Shown here in pieces: positions 53,678-61,991 of a stretch of DNA of 64,000 bases (position 1 is its first letter; every line of letters starts with the position of its first letter). The notes beneath the pieces are model-generated. The model searched no databases and was not told where the DNA came from. It was given only the letters and a program-made list of their open reading frames with translations. Made by a program: the position numbers and the translations under genes. The stretch is from assembly GCA_023423045.1 (NCBI GenBank), contig JAFAGA010000053.1, forward strand, positions 23,617 through 87,616, given 5' to 3'. Source of the DNA: Bacillota bacterium (GTDB lineage: Bacteria; Bacillota; Clostridia; Lachnospirales; Lachnospiraceae).

Positions 53678-55126
53678 TTAAGCTTTATCCTTCCCAAATT
53701 GATAACGGACCACCGGATTCCTGGCAGCCAGCACCTCATCCGGGCGTCCCACCGGAGTATTCACCGGACTTAAATGCAGTGAATCCGGTTCTGCCAATGC
53801 CTTCCGGTATATCTCCTTGTAGACGTTAACCGCCTCCTCCAGGGTCTCTCTGCTCTCCGTCTCCGTCGGCTCTACCATAAGTGCCTCATGAACGATCAGC
53901 GGAAAATACATTGTCGGAGGGTGCATTCCATAATCCAGCAGCGTCTTCGCAAAATCCAGTGCAGATACTCCCTTCTCCTTCTTCAGCTCTTCCAGGGAGA
54001 TTACAAACTCATGCATGCAAGGTCCCGGGAAAGGAATGGAAAAGGTGTCCTTAAGCAAATGGAGCATATAGTTCGCATTCAGCACCGCATTCTCTGAAGC
54101 GCCGCGCAGCCCCTCCGCTCCCAGGGTCAGTATATAGGTCAATGCCCTTACCACCACCAGAAAGTTGCCATGAAAGGCTTTCACCCTTCCGATACTGCAC
54201 TCCGGCTTCTCCTCCAGGCGGTAATTCCCCTCTTCCGCTGCAATACGGGGGGAGGGAAGGTATTTGGCCAGCTTCTCCTTACAGCCTACCGGTCCGCTGC
54301 CGGGTCCTCCTCCGCCATGGGGGGTGGAGAAGGTTTTGTGAAGATTGAGATGTACCACGTCAAAGCCCATATCCCCGGGTCTTGCTATTCCCATGATGGC
54401 ATTGAGGTTTGCCCCGTCATAATAATTCAGCCCTCCGGCCTCATGGATGATTTGTGTTATCTCAAGAATATTCTCATCAAACATACCAATGGTGTTGGGG
54501 TTGGTCAGCATAAAGCCCGCCGTGTCCTCTCCCGCCACCCGGCGAAGCTCCTGCGTATCAACATAGCCTTCTTTGGTGGAAGGGACATTGATCACAGAAA
54601 ATCCTGCCATGGCGGCACTTGCCGGATTGGTTCCATGAGCGGAATCCGGCACGATGATTTTGGTTCTTTTGGTATCCCCTCGTTCCTGGTGATAAGCCCA
54701 GATTAATTTAAGCCCGGTGTATTCTCCATGAGCGCCTGCGGCCGGCTGAAAATCCATCGCATCCATACCTGTAATCTCACAGAGAGCCTCTTCCGCCTTC
54801 TTCATAACCTCAAGACACCCTTGGACGCTCTCTTCCGGCTGAAGCGGATGCACCCCTGAAAAGCCGCTCAGCCTTGCAATTTCATCATTAATCTTGGGAT
54901 TATACTTCATGGTGCAGGAGCCAAGGGGATAGAAGCCGTTGTTAATTCCAAAGGTACGCTTCATTAACTGTGTATAATGCCTGCTCAGTTCCGTCTCGGA
55001 AGCCTGCGGCAGATTAAGCTCACTCTTTCTCAGAAAATCCTCCGGGGGAGAGATTACCGGTACATCACATTCCGGGAGAAGTGCCTGACCCCTTCCCTCC
55101 CTGCTTTTTTCAAATATCAGCTTCAT
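53678..55126 (-). CDS. gcvPB: Glycine dehydrogenase (decarboxylating) subunit 2
   Basis: PLP-bearing half of the P protein, which decarboxylates glycine and passes the aminomethyl group to GcvH. The PLP lysine is in DVVHLNLHKTFSTPHGGGGP, preceded by YYDGANLNAIMG. Other markers are NGFYPLGSCTMKYNPK and DSAHGTNPASAAMAG. Length 482. The ATG lies 10 bases from AAGGAGG and overlaps the gcvPA end by 17 bases, coupling the two halves. An in-frame TTG two codons earlier is closer to the site and cannot be excluded. Confidence 0.95.
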   Translation of the reverse strand: MKLIFEKSREGRGQALLPECDVPVISPPEDFLRKSELNLPQASETELSRHYTQLMKRTFGINNGFYPLGSCTMKYNPKINDEIARLSGFSGVHPLQPEESVQGCLEVMKKAEEALCEITGMDAMDFQPAAGAHGEYTGLKLIWAYHQERGDTKRTKIIVPDSAHGTNPASAAMAGFSVINVPSTKEGYVDTQELRRVAGEDTAGFMLTNPNTIGMFDENILEITQIIHEAGGLNYYDGANLNAIMGIARPGDMGFDVVHLNLHKTFSTPHGGGGPGSGPVGCKEKLAKYLPSPRIAAEEGNYRLEEKPECSIGRVKAFHGNFLVVVRALTYILTLGAEGLRGASENAVLNANYMLHLLKDTFSIPFPGPCMHEFVISLEELKKEKGVSALDFAKTLLDYGMHPPTMYFPLIVHEALMVEPTETESRETLEEAVNVYKEIYRKALAEPDSLHLSPVNTPVGRPDEVLAARNPVVRYQFGKDKA

Positions 55127-56453
55127 TGGCAAGCACCTCCTTCATCCCATCGATTAAGGCATCTATCTCTTCTCTTGTGTTCATTTCCGTTGCGCACCAC
55201 AGGATCGCTCCGGTCTGCTCTCCTTCCAGAGGGTATCCTCCGAGAATTCCACGCTGCGCAAGGCTTTCCAGCAGATTATCCACATTTCCGGTGAAGTCCG
55301 TTACAAACTCGTTGAAATACTCTCCAGGATATTTCATCACAAAGCCCTCCAGCTCACAGATTCGCTGTGCCAGGTAGTGCGCCTTGGACATGGATAGCTC
55401 CGCTGCCTGCTGCAGGCCCCTTCGGCCCATGGCGTCCAAATATACCGCCGCCGTCATGGCACATAAGGCCTGATTGGAGCATATGTTGCTGGATGCCTTC
55501 TCTCTGCGGATATGCTGCTCCCTCGCCTGAAGTGTCAGCACAAAGGTCCGGTTTCCCTTCCCATCCGTCGTCTCTCCCGCAATCCGTCCGGGAAGCCTTC
55601 TCATCAGCTTTTCTGTCGTTGCCATAAAGCCCAGGTAAGGTCCGCCATAAGACAAAGGGATGCCAAGAGGCTGGCCTTCACCGACTGCAATATCCGCCCC
55701 GTATTCTCTCGGTGCCTTTAAAAGTCCCAGGGAAATCGGGTAACAACTCATGATATATTTTATCTCCGTGCCGGAGGTAATGGCTCCCACCGCATCCGCA
55801 TCCTCCAATAACCCATAGAAATTCGGCTGCTGGATCAGGATACATGCCGTCTCGCTGTCAGCCATGGATTTCAGGCTCTCCAGATCCGTCCTTCCCTCTT
55901 TGGAGGGTACCACCTCTACTTCAATATCCGTTCCGCAGCAGTAAGTCTTTATTACTTCTATGGTCTGGGGATGAACGGTTGCCGAGATCAATGCCTTCCG
56001 GCGGTTTCGCTCCCTGCACATAATCACCGCTTCCGCTGCCGCCGTGGCGCCGTCATAAACCGAGGCATTGGATACCTCCATGCCGGTCAGCTCGCAGATC
56101 ATCGTCTGATATTCAAAAATGGACTGCAATATTCCCTGGCTGATTTCCGCCTGGTAGGGGGTATATGCCGTCATAAATTCTTCCTTGGAAGTAATCTGGC
56201 TGACAATGGAGGGAATATAATGGTGATATGCCCCGGCTCCGCGAAAGATGGAACCAAACACCTGATTTCTGGCTGCGGTCTGCGACATTCTGCGCCTGAC
56301 CTCGAATTCGGATAATCCCCTTTCCAGCTTAAGCTCATCCTCCAGATACACTCCTTCGGGGACAGCACGAAACAGCTCACGGAAGCTGCTTACGCCCAAG
56401 GCCTGAAGCATCTCCTGCTGCTCCTTCGATGTATTCGGTACATAAGTGCCCAT
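55110..56453 (-). CDS. gcvPA: Glycine dehydrogenase (decarboxylating) subunit 1
   Basis: N-terminal half of the split P protein of the glycine cleavage system. MGTYVPNTSKEQQEMLQALG starts the protein; GAGAYHHYIPSIVSQITSKE, AYTPYQAEISQGILQSIFEY, YDGATAAAEAVIMC and GEGQPLGIPLSYGGPYLGF are family motifs. Length 447. The start is set by GGAGG eight bases before this ATG; the open frame extends upstream to 56564 but overlaps gcvH. It follows gcvH directly. Confidence 0.95.
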   Translation of the reverse strand: MGTYVPNTSKEQQEMLQALGVSSFRELFRAVPEGVYLEDELKLERGLSEFEVRRRMSQTAARNQVFGSIFRGAGAYHHYIPSIVSQITSKEEFMTAYTPYQAEISQGILQSIFEYQTMICELTGMEVSNASVYDGATAAAEAVIMCRERNRRKALISATVHPQTIEVIKTYCCGTDIEVEVVPSKEGRTDLESLKSMADSETACILIQQPNFYGLLEDADAVGAITSGTEIKYIMSCYPISLGLLKAPREYGADIAVGEGQPLGIPLSYGGPYLGFMATTEKLMRRLPGRIAGETTDGKGNRTFVLTLQAREQHIRREKASSNICSNQALCAMTAAVYLDAMGRRGLQQAAELSMSKAHYLAQRICELEGFVMKYPGEYFNEFVTDFTGNVDNLLESLAQRGILGGYPLEGEQTGAILWCATEMNTREEIDALIDGMKEVLANEADI

Positions 56454-56466
56454 ATCGGTATCCTCC

Positions 56467-56829
56467 TTATGAATTAAGCTCTCTGTATTCCTTCTCCGCC
56501 AGCAGATCGGACCGGCCAGTGATATCTTCCACTTCAACAAACCATGCTTCATAAGCATCCTCATTGATCAATTCCGGATGATCCAAAAGCTCCTCATTCA
56601 CCGCCCTGACGATTCCTGAAACGGGGCTGTATACACCGGATACCGCCTTAACGGATTCTACATCCGCAAATTCTTCTCCGGCAACCACCTCATCTCCTAC
56701 CTCCGGAAGATTAACAAACACCAGATCGCCCAGCTCCTTTTGCGCAAAATCGGATATTCCGATCCTCGCCGTCGTATCATCGCTAAAGCACACCCATTCA
56801 TGTGATTTTAAATAAAAGAATTCCTTCAT
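56467..56829 (-). CDS. gcvH: Glycine cleavage system H protein
   Basis: Lipoyl carrier of the glycine cleavage system. The lipoylated lysine is in FADVESVKAVSGVYSPVSG, preceded by ARIGISDFAQKELGDLVFVN. Length 120 is typical. The ATG has GGAGG eight bases upstream; an earlier ATG at 56844 overlaps that site. It lies between gcvT and gcvPA. The sequence looks fully functional. Confidence 0.96.
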   Translation of the reverse strand: MKEFFYLKSHEWVCFSDDTTARIGISDFAQKELGDLVFVNLPEVGDEVVAGEEFADVESVKAVSGVYSPVSGIVRAVNEELLDHPELINEDAYEAWFVEVEDITGRSDLLAEKEYRELNS

Positions 56830-56925
56830 TGCATATACCTCCATTTACTATTTATCATTATTTTTTACTACTTATTATTTACTATTTTCCTTTACTATTT
56901 ATATCACTATTTACTATTTATATCA

Positions 56926-58056
56926 TCATTTTGCCCGCTTATAGAAAGGCAATGAGACTACCTCAGCAGCGATTCTCCTTCCCCGGACTTCCACCTCTAC
57001 CAGGGTGCCTGGCTCACTGTATGCAGTCTCTATCAAAGCCATGGCTACGGGACGTCCCAGGTACGGACAATGGGTTCCCGAGGTTGTAGCTCCGACGGCC
57101 TGATTATCTTTGTAGACAGCACACGCCTCCCGTGCAATTCCCCTTCCGGTGATATTCAATCCGACTCTGGTTCTGGTGGGTGTTCCCCTCGCCAGAATGC
57201 CTTCCTTCCCGATAAACTCCTTCTTTTCCAGCTTCACCGCAAAACCCAGCCCCATCTCCACGGGGGAGATGGTATCATCCATTTCATGTCCGTATAAAGG
57301 CATCGCCGCTTCCAGGCGCAGGGTATCCCTGGCCCCCAGTCCGCAAGGGATCAGCATATAATCTTCCTGAGAATCGGCACGCTTCGCGTTATGCTCCAAA
57401 TCATAATTTCCTGCATCAAGCAGCAGCTCCCACAAACTTGCCGCATCCTCATTCCTGCAATAAAGTTCATAACCGTCCTCTCCGGTATAGCCTGTTCTTG
57501 AGATCAGGCAGTCGATACCGCCCACCGGCACATGCTCCCGGAAGCTGTAATACTTAACCGGAAGTTCCTCTTCCCCTGACAGTTTACATAGGATTTCCTT
57601 TGCTTTCGGTCCCTGGAGCGCCAATTGGGAGATTTCATCGGAAATATCCGCAAACTTCACCTCACCGCTGAGATGCGCCTTCATCCATTCCACATCTTTA
57701 AAACGATTCGCAGCATTGACTACGATCAAATACTCCTCCTGATTCTTTTTGTATACCAGAAGATCATCAACCACTCCGCCGCTTTCATTGCACATGGGGC
57801 TATACTTTACCTGCCCGTCATACATGTTTCCACAGTCATTGGTGACCAGACGCTGGACATTATCCAGTGCATCCCTTCCCTTCAGGATAACCTCTCCCAT
57901 ATGGGACACATCAAATAATCCTGCCTCTGTTCTCACTGCCATATGCTCTGTAATTACTCCCGTATCATACTGTACCGGCAGCAGATATCCTGCAAAGGGT
58001 ACCATCTTCCCCCCAGCCCTGATATGACAATCATAAAGGTGAGTTTTTCTTTCCAT
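56926..58056 (-). CDS. gcvT: Aminomethyltransferase (T protein)
   Basis: Transfers the methylene group from aminomethyl-lipoyl-GcvH to tetrahydrofolate and releases ammonia. YDCHIRAGGKMVPFAGYLLP and RTEAGLFDVSHMGEV are the start of the folate-binding domain; DVVDDLLVYK-like GGVVDDLLVYKKNQ, ISRTGYTGEDGYELYC and CGLGARDTLRLEAAMPLYGH follow, with VGATTSGTHCPYLGRPVAMA near the C-terminus. Length 376. GGAGG precedes the ATG. First gene of the operon, directly behind the glycine riboswitch and its terminator. A gap of about 96 AT-rich bases separates it from gcvH. Confidence 0.96.
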   Translation of the reverse strand: MERKTHLYDCHIRAGGKMVPFAGYLLPVQYDTGVITEHMAVRTEAGLFDVSHMGEVILKGRDALDNVQRLVTNDCGNMYDGQVKYSPMCNESGGVVDDLLVYKKNQEEYLIVVNAANRFKDVEWMKAHLSGEVKFADISDEISQLALQGPKAKEILCKLSGEEELPVKYYSFREHVPVGGIDCLISRTGYTGEDGYELYCRNEDAASLWELLLDAGNYDLEHNAKRADSQEDYMLIPCGLGARDTLRLEAAMPLYGHEMDDTISPVEMGLGFAVKLEKKEFIGKEGILARGTPTRTRVGLNITGRGIAREACAVYKDNQAVGATTSGTHCPYLGRPVAMALIETAYSEPGTLVEVEVRGRRIAAEVVSLPFYKRAK

Positions 58057-58126
58057 CGCAACCTCCCATTCTCCTTCGCCTGCCGTCTTCCTCGCATAAG
58101 AACCGGCCTGCTTAAATTATTGTAAT

Positions 58127-58160
58127 AAAAAAAGACGTACTGAATAAATCAATACGCCTC
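58127..58160 (-). terminator. Riboswitch-controlled intrinsic terminator
   Basis: On the minus strand GGCGTATTGA pairs with TCAGTACGTC across a short loop and is followed by seven T, between the second glycine aptamer and gcvT. Ligand-dependent read-through here would control the operon. Confidence 0.8.
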
Positions 58161-58325
58161 TGTTGGTTTACCTGAAAGATTCTCTCCTGCCCTACGGAAC
58201 AAAAGATTGCTTCTTCGGTGTCAAATCGCTTTCCAGAGTATCGTCCAGACCTGGTCCTTTTGCCTGAGAGTTTTCGCATTCCCCTTCGGCGCCGCTATAA
58301 ACAGCAATCTCTCCCAAATCCTTCA
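58150..58325 (-). promoter_or_regulatory. Tandem glycine riboswitch
   Basis: Two aptamers in series on the minus strand. The first has GGGAGAGA, then GGCGCCGAAGGGGAA, then CTCTCAGGCAAAAGGACC, an almost exact glycine-aptamer consensus. The second has the core ACACCGAAGAAGC and closes with TCTTTCAGGTAAACC and ACAGAGG. They lie about 95 bases ahead of gcvT. Glycine binding should raise expression of the glycine cleavage operon. Confidence 0.93.
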
Positions 58326-58431
58326 TCCGACCATATTCCTGTCATTCCGGAGGCCGGCAAAATCGCCGGCATCCACATCCCATATTGCCATAATTAACGG
58401 CCATCTTTTTGGATGCTTTATCCATGTTTTT

Positions 58432-58460
58432 ATTATAATATCAGAACTTAATAAAGTCAA
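58432..58460 (-). promoter_or_regulatory. Promoter of the glycine-cleavage operon
   Basis: On the minus strand TTGACT (58455-58460), 17-base spacer and perfect TATAAT (58432-58437), about 110 bases upstream of the first aptamer. A short GCCGGC hairpin lies between. Confidence 0.8.
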
Positions 58461-58464
58461 TGCA

Positions 58465-58515
58465 GTAAAAAGCACCTTCTCCGGAACAAAGGGAATGTTG
58501 TTCCGGGGAAAGTGC
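58465..58515 (-). terminator. Terminator of the 71-residue protein gene
   Basis: On the minus strand a 17-bp stem with one mismatch (GCAC, TTC, CCGGAA, CAA pairings; 8-base loop) is followed by TTTTT. It lies about 60 bases past the stop codon and insulates the gcv promoter. Confidence 0.85.
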
Positions 58516-58576
58516 CTTAACCGGGATATGCAATTACCGGCAAGTTATTAACCGGTGATGAAAATCATTTGTCTCT

Positions 58577-58792
58577 TTATCCTTTTCGCAACTTATTAAC
58601 GCAGTTCTCAATATCCTGCCTGGACCGGAATTCATCCGTATGCTTAAGAACATAATCTCTGGTGTCTGAATCCAGCGACGATAAATAACGATCCGTATCA
58701 TTGTCGTTAATGAATATCCCTGGTGCAAATGAATAACCGTAGATCGGAAAAAATGCCGGATAAGATACTGATGCAAATGGTATAGGATCCAT
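58577..58792 (-). CDS. Small conserved-looking protein, unassigned
   Basis: A 71-residue protein with a Pro/Tyr/Phe-rich first half (MDPIPFASVSYPAFFPIYGY, SFAPGIFINDNDTD) and a charged helical second half (RDYVLKHTDEFRSRQDIENC). No signal peptide. The start has GGAGGTG eight bases upstream; two earlier in-frame ATGs lie within or before that site. A strong terminator follows, so it forms its own short transcript. No family recognised. Confidence 0.75.
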   Translation of the reverse strand: MDPIPFASVSYPAFFPIYGYSFAPGIFINDNDTDRYLSSLDSDTRDYVLKHTDEFRSRQDIENCVNKLRKG

Positions 58793-58951
58793 AAACTTCA
58801 CCTCCATGATTAGTATCTGCAGCTTCGCAGAAAGAATACATGAGCAAAAAGAATACATAAAATGAGAATAGATCTGATATAGCAGCGGCAATCGAACTAA
58901 AATCTATGAGAAGAAACAAATTAATCATCCGGGAATAACAAAAATTACCAA

Positions 58952-59012
58952 TTATCCACAGCAAAATGTTGATATCGTGGATAAATGGAAGAAAAAGGGT
59001 AAGTTATGCACA
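58952..59012. promoter_or_regulatory. Cluster of DnaA-box-like motifs
   Basis: A perfect TTATCCACA at 58952-58960, an inverted CGTGGATAA at 58976-58984 (one mismatch), and TTATGCACA at 59004-59012 (one mismatch). Three such 9-mers within 61 bases of gene-free DNA are unusual. The region 58793-59139 has no other recognised feature apart from the strong hairpin to its right. Confidence 0.45.
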
Positions 59013-59050
59013 TAAGAGTGATATTCATCCCTGAGAAAAATATTGATATG

Positions 59051-59114
59051 TAACACAGCCCGGGAGCAGACAATGAAACTCAAACCATTGTCTGCTCCCG
59101 GGCTGCTCATGTTA
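59051..59114 (-). terminator. Very strong hairpin after the micropeptide gene
   Basis: A perfect 19-bp stem AGCCCGGGAGCAGACAATG (59057-59075) with its exact complement (59086-59104) and a 10-base loop, extended by TAACA/TGTTA on the outside. It starts 26 bases past the stop of the 28-residue gene. There is no long T-tract, so it may act as a transcript-end stabiliser as well as a terminator. Confidence 0.75.
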
Positions 59115-59139
59115 CCTCATATGGGACAGCTTCAATAAA

Positions 59140-59226
59140 TTAGTTGCATAAACCAAAGCTGCAGTATTTTAATATTTGATTTAAAACGTCGTTGATATTA
59201 CAAGAACCAACTCTAAAACACATCAT
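59140..59226 (-). CDS. 28-residue four-cysteine micropeptide, unassigned
   Basis: Tiny open frame reading MMCFRVGSCNINDVLNQILK then YCSFGLCN, with four cysteines arranged as two pairs (C-x5-C and C-x4-C) around a helical middle. GGAGG lies six bases before the first ATG, a textbook spacing, and a very strong hairpin follows the stop, so it is likely expressed as a short mRNA. It is divergent from the cell-wall amidase gene. No maturation enzyme or exporter is adjacent. It may be a membrane or disulfide-bonded peptide, a precursor peptide, or a leader; no family recognised. Confidence 0.6.
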   Translation of the reverse strand: MMCFRVGSCNINDVLNQILKYCSFGLCN

Positions 59227-59537
59227 CCTTTGCCTCCTTTGATGATTGCTATCTCTTAGGAACAATAGAATTGTAACATATGTGTAACAATTTTGTAATA
59301 TTTAAGTTGTGGCAGTACAGGTGAAATATGGGCTTCTTTCCTATCCAAGGCAGATTATTGAAGAAATTTGTAGAAACAGCAAGATTCTCAGGGCCAATTT
59401 AGGTAGAAATACATCGGTTATTGCATATATTGCTATTAAGGCAGCATCATGCCTTACGATGCCGGGGCAGAGGTACTGTGCTGCCGGCAATTCTAACTGG
59501 ATAACACTTTATCTTATAAGATCGGAGGATAAACATT

Positions 59538-60440
59538 ATGAAAATCAATGTCGATGCAGGACATGGATCCAACACAGCCGGAAAACGGACGCCCCCGCTT
59601 CCGGCGGCAATTGATATCGATAAAGACGGTATCATTGATCTAAAGAAAGGGGAACAATATAGGGAGCATTATGCCAGCGTTGGCGTGGCTTTCCTGCTGG
59701 TGAAGGAATTGCAACGCTGCGGCTTTGACACGCTGCAGACGGGCTTTAACGATAAAAACGCTGCCGATGATCCGGATACCGCTCTGGCTGACCGGCAAAG
59801 AGCAATTGCAAAAGCGAATTGTGATTACAGTGTCTCCATCCATTTTAATGCCTACGGAGATGGAAAGAGTTTTAACACTGCCCAGGGCGTAGGTATCTAT
59901 ATCCACGACAAGTACGCGGGACAATCCGAAAAGCTGGCACAAATTGTACTGAAGCACCTGGCCGGCGGGACAAAGCAGACTAACCGCGGAATAACCAAGC
60001 AATCCCTGGCCATGTGCAACTGTAATTCCATGGACACCAAGGGAGCAATCCTTGTGGAGCTGGCCTTCATGACAAACGAAAAGGAAGCCACCACAATGAT
60101 GGCAAATGAAGCCTTTTGGAAGGAGAGCGCCCAGGAGATATGCCGCGGAATATGCGAATACACCGGATTTAAATATATACCGGAGGTCTATATTCCAGCT
60201 CAAACGATTACTCCCCAATCCTCTGCAAAGGATATCAAATGGGCTCAGGAGAAGTTAAACGCTGTTTTACCCTCCTGGCTGCCAAAGCTTACCGTGGATG
60301 GCAGCTACGGCCCTAAGACAAGAATCGCCGTATTGGTCTACTGGGACCAGCTTGGCTGGGGTACCCACATGCAAGATGACGGCACTAAGATAGGAAGCTC
60401 CACTAGAGAAGCACTGGCTGCCGGGAGAAAAAGCAAATAA
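59538..60440 (+). CDS. N-acetylmuramoyl-L-alanine amidase with peptidoglycan-binding domain
   Basis: Zinc amidase that cleaves the lactyl-peptide bond of peptidoglycan. The Amidase_3 domain (1-185) shows the zinc ligands in INVDAGHGSN, YREHY and SIHFNAYGDG, and the catalytic Glu in GAILVELAFMTNEKEA. Residues about 210-295 are a peptidoglycan-binding domain (DIKWAQEKLNAVLPSW, LTVDGSYGPKTRIAVLVYWD). There is no signal peptide, so release would be by lysis, a holin or non-classical export, as in phage endolysins and some spore-related amidases. GGAGG precedes the ATG. The 310 bases upstream hold no convincing gene. Confidence 0.93.
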   Translation: MKINVDAGHGSNTAGKRTPPLPAAIDIDKDGIIDLKKGEQYREHYASVGVAFLLVKELQRCGFDTLQTGFNDKNAADDPDTALADRQRAIAKANCDYSVSIHFNAYGDGKSFNTAQGVGIYIHDKYAGQSEKLAQIVLKHLAGGTKQTNRGITKQSLAMCNCNSMDTKGAILVELAFMTNEKEATTMMANEAFWKESAQEICRGICEYTGFKYIPEVYIPAQTITPQSSAKDIKWAQEKLNAVLPSWLPKLTVDGSYGPKTRIAVLVYWDQLGWGTHMQDDGTKIGSSTREALAAGRKSK

Positions 60441-60499
60441 TGATGCGCTTTGTAAGCCGCTCACCTGCTGAAAAAACACACAACGCGGAACATTTAGGG

Positions 60500-60614
60500 T
60501 AACCGGCATATAATAGCATTAGAATAATATGCCTTCGGAGGCTGGCGAAAAGCCAGGCCGTATGTCAATCCCCATACCGGTTGTATGCCGCTGATGGCAA
60601 TAGGGAGGTTAAAC
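60500..60614 (+). other. Structured leader of unknown type
   Basis: Between the amidase and the next gene a chain of hairpins can form: GGCATAT/ATATGCC, GCCTTCGGAGGC, TGGCGAAAAGCCA, and GCCGTATG with CATACCGG. A TGCC/GGCA hairpin then lies just before the ribosome site. The arrangement looks like an RNA regulatory leader, but no known riboswitch consensus matched. Confidence 0.45.
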
Positions 60615-61211
60615 ATGGAAAATACCGCTGCAGACCCCAGAGGAACAATATCACAGAACGGCCGTGTTATGCGTGTAGAGAATGCCTTCGTCGAAGAGGT
60701 ATTTACAGACAATAGAAGAACCGGTTATATCCTGATATCCTACGCAATAGAGGGCCAAAATAACATGACGTATATCGAGACACTCCGATTAAATGTAGAC
60801 CGGAATACCGCTATCATCAATCAATTCGGTCAGTCGATGTGTCTGTGTGATATCAGAAATGGAATGTGGATCGACGCTGATTTCTCTCCTGCCATGACCA
60901 GGAGCATTCCCCCTCAATCAAGAGCATATCGGATCATTGTGCGTACAGACAGTCCTTCCGTCAACGTCACAACGGACCGGGTTGCCGAGGTGGATACCCG
61001 AAACAACTTCTTATTTACCGGCAATCCCTATGATATAGCCGATCAAATCCGTTTTGTAGTAAATAATGCAACCGTAATCCAGGATCGAAACGGCAATCGC
61101 ATCCGGCTTGGTGCAATCCAACCCGGCCAATTGGTGAGAGTGGAACATGCGAGTTCACAAACCGCAAGCATTCCTCCCCAGACCACAGCCTTCCGAATTC
61201 AAGTTCTCTAA
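60615..61211 (+). CDS. Protein with two repeated beta-rich domains, unassigned
   Basis: A 198-residue protein made of two related halves. Each half ends in the same motif: ARSIPPQSRAYRIIV-like (here TRSIPPQSRAYRIIV at about residue 100) and TASIPPQTTAFRIQVL at the end. The first parts align as RVENAFVEEV with RVAEVDTRNNF and LNVDRNTAIINQFGQ with FVVNNATVIQDRNGN. No signal peptide or membrane segment. GGGAGG lies six bases before this ATG. A structured leader precedes it and a GC-rich hairpin follows. It resembles DUF5666-like or OB-like repeats, but I do not assign it. Confidence 0.7.
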   Translation: MENTAADPRGTISQNGRVMRVENAFVEEVFTDNRRTGYILISYAIEGQNNMTYIETLRLNVDRNTAIINQFGQSMCLCDIRNGMWIDADFSPAMTRSIPPQSRAYRIIVRTDSPSVNVTTDRVAEVDTRNNFLFTGNPYDIADQIRFVVNNATVIQDRNGNRIRLGAIQPGQLVRVEHASSQTASIPPQTTAFRIQVL

Positions 61212-61220
61212 AGTTCTTCC

Positions 61221-61256
61221 CGGCCTCGGCTGCCTGTCCGCAGCCGGGGCCATTTT
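61221..61256 (+). terminator. Likely terminator of the repeat-domain gene
   Basis: A 12-bp GC-rich stem with one mismatch (GGCCTCGGCTGC with GCAGCCGGGGCC, 6-base loop) is followed by ATTTT, beginning 11 bases past the stop codon. Confidence 0.65.
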
Positions 61257-61361
61257 GCGCCGGCACACGTCTGTCCCTGCCCAAATCGGGTCCGTCCCGG
61301 GAGGAACCTCTCTTTCGACCCGACATATAATACTGTATAAGCAAGTATGGAGGAAGTACCG

Positions 61362-61991
61362 ATGGGCGAGCTACTAAAAATTGATCACCTCAGCTACACC
61401 TATCATAGTCTCGAAGGGGAAACACCGGCATTATTCGATGTTTCTTTTCATGTGATGGATGGGGAATTCTTAAGCATCGTAGGACCAAGCGGCTGTGGCA
61501 AATCTACTCTTCTGTCATTAATTGCAGGCCTGATTGAGCCCAGCAGCGGCTTTATATATATCAATGAAAAGGATATTAAATCCTCCGGCAAAAACATTGG
61601 TTATATGCTTCAAAGAGACCAATTGCTCGATTGGCGCAATACCCTGAAAAATGTCACTCTGGGGCTGGAGATCCAACATAGGCTGTCGGATAACAGCTAT
61701 GTCCAAATAAACGAATTGCTGAATACTTACGGCTTAATTACCTTTCAGAAATCCTACCCTTCCGAATTATCCGGGGGTATGAGGCAGCGGGCGGCCCTGA
61801 TCCGCACCCTTCTTCTGGAGCCGGATATTCTGCTCCTGGATGAACCCTTTTCCGCCCTGGACTATCAGACGCGCCTGGAGGTAGCCGACGATATCTGGGG
61901 TATTATTCGTAAAGAGAAAAAAACGGCAATTCTTATCACTCACGACATCGCAGAAGCGATAACTACCGTAATGCAAAACAAAGTCCATTAA
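61362..61991 (+). pseudogene. SsuB/TauB-type ABC transporter ATPase, C-terminus replaced
   Basis: Nucleotide-binding subunit of a nitrate/sulfonate/taurine-type importer. Walker A GPSGCGKST, signature LSGGMRQRAALIRTLLLEPD, Walker B ILLLDEPFSALD and the switch histidine in ILITHDIAEAI are intact. Relatives continue for 35-45 more residues after HDIAEAI, but here the frame turns into TTVMQNKVH and stops at 209 residues. The change coincides with a shift to AT-rich DNA and mobile-type genes, so the 3' end was probably displaced by integration. The start has GGAGG eight bases upstream. Its permease and binding protein are not in the window. It may still be partly active. Confidence 0.8.

Noticed and set aside
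58952..59012. Chromosomal replication origin
   Set aside because: Three DnaA-like boxes alone are too few, and no dnaA, dnaN or AT-rich unwinding repeats are nearby.
59309..59614. A 101-codon plus-strand frame upstream of the amidase
   Set aside because: Overlaps the amidase start in another frame, has no ribosome site and no recognisable features.
60500..60614. Cyclic di-GMP (GEMM) riboswitch before the repeat-domain gene
   Set aside because: A GGCGAAAAGCC stretch and a CCGGTTG segment look similar, but the conserved GGCAAA and ACGCAAAGCC core is missing.
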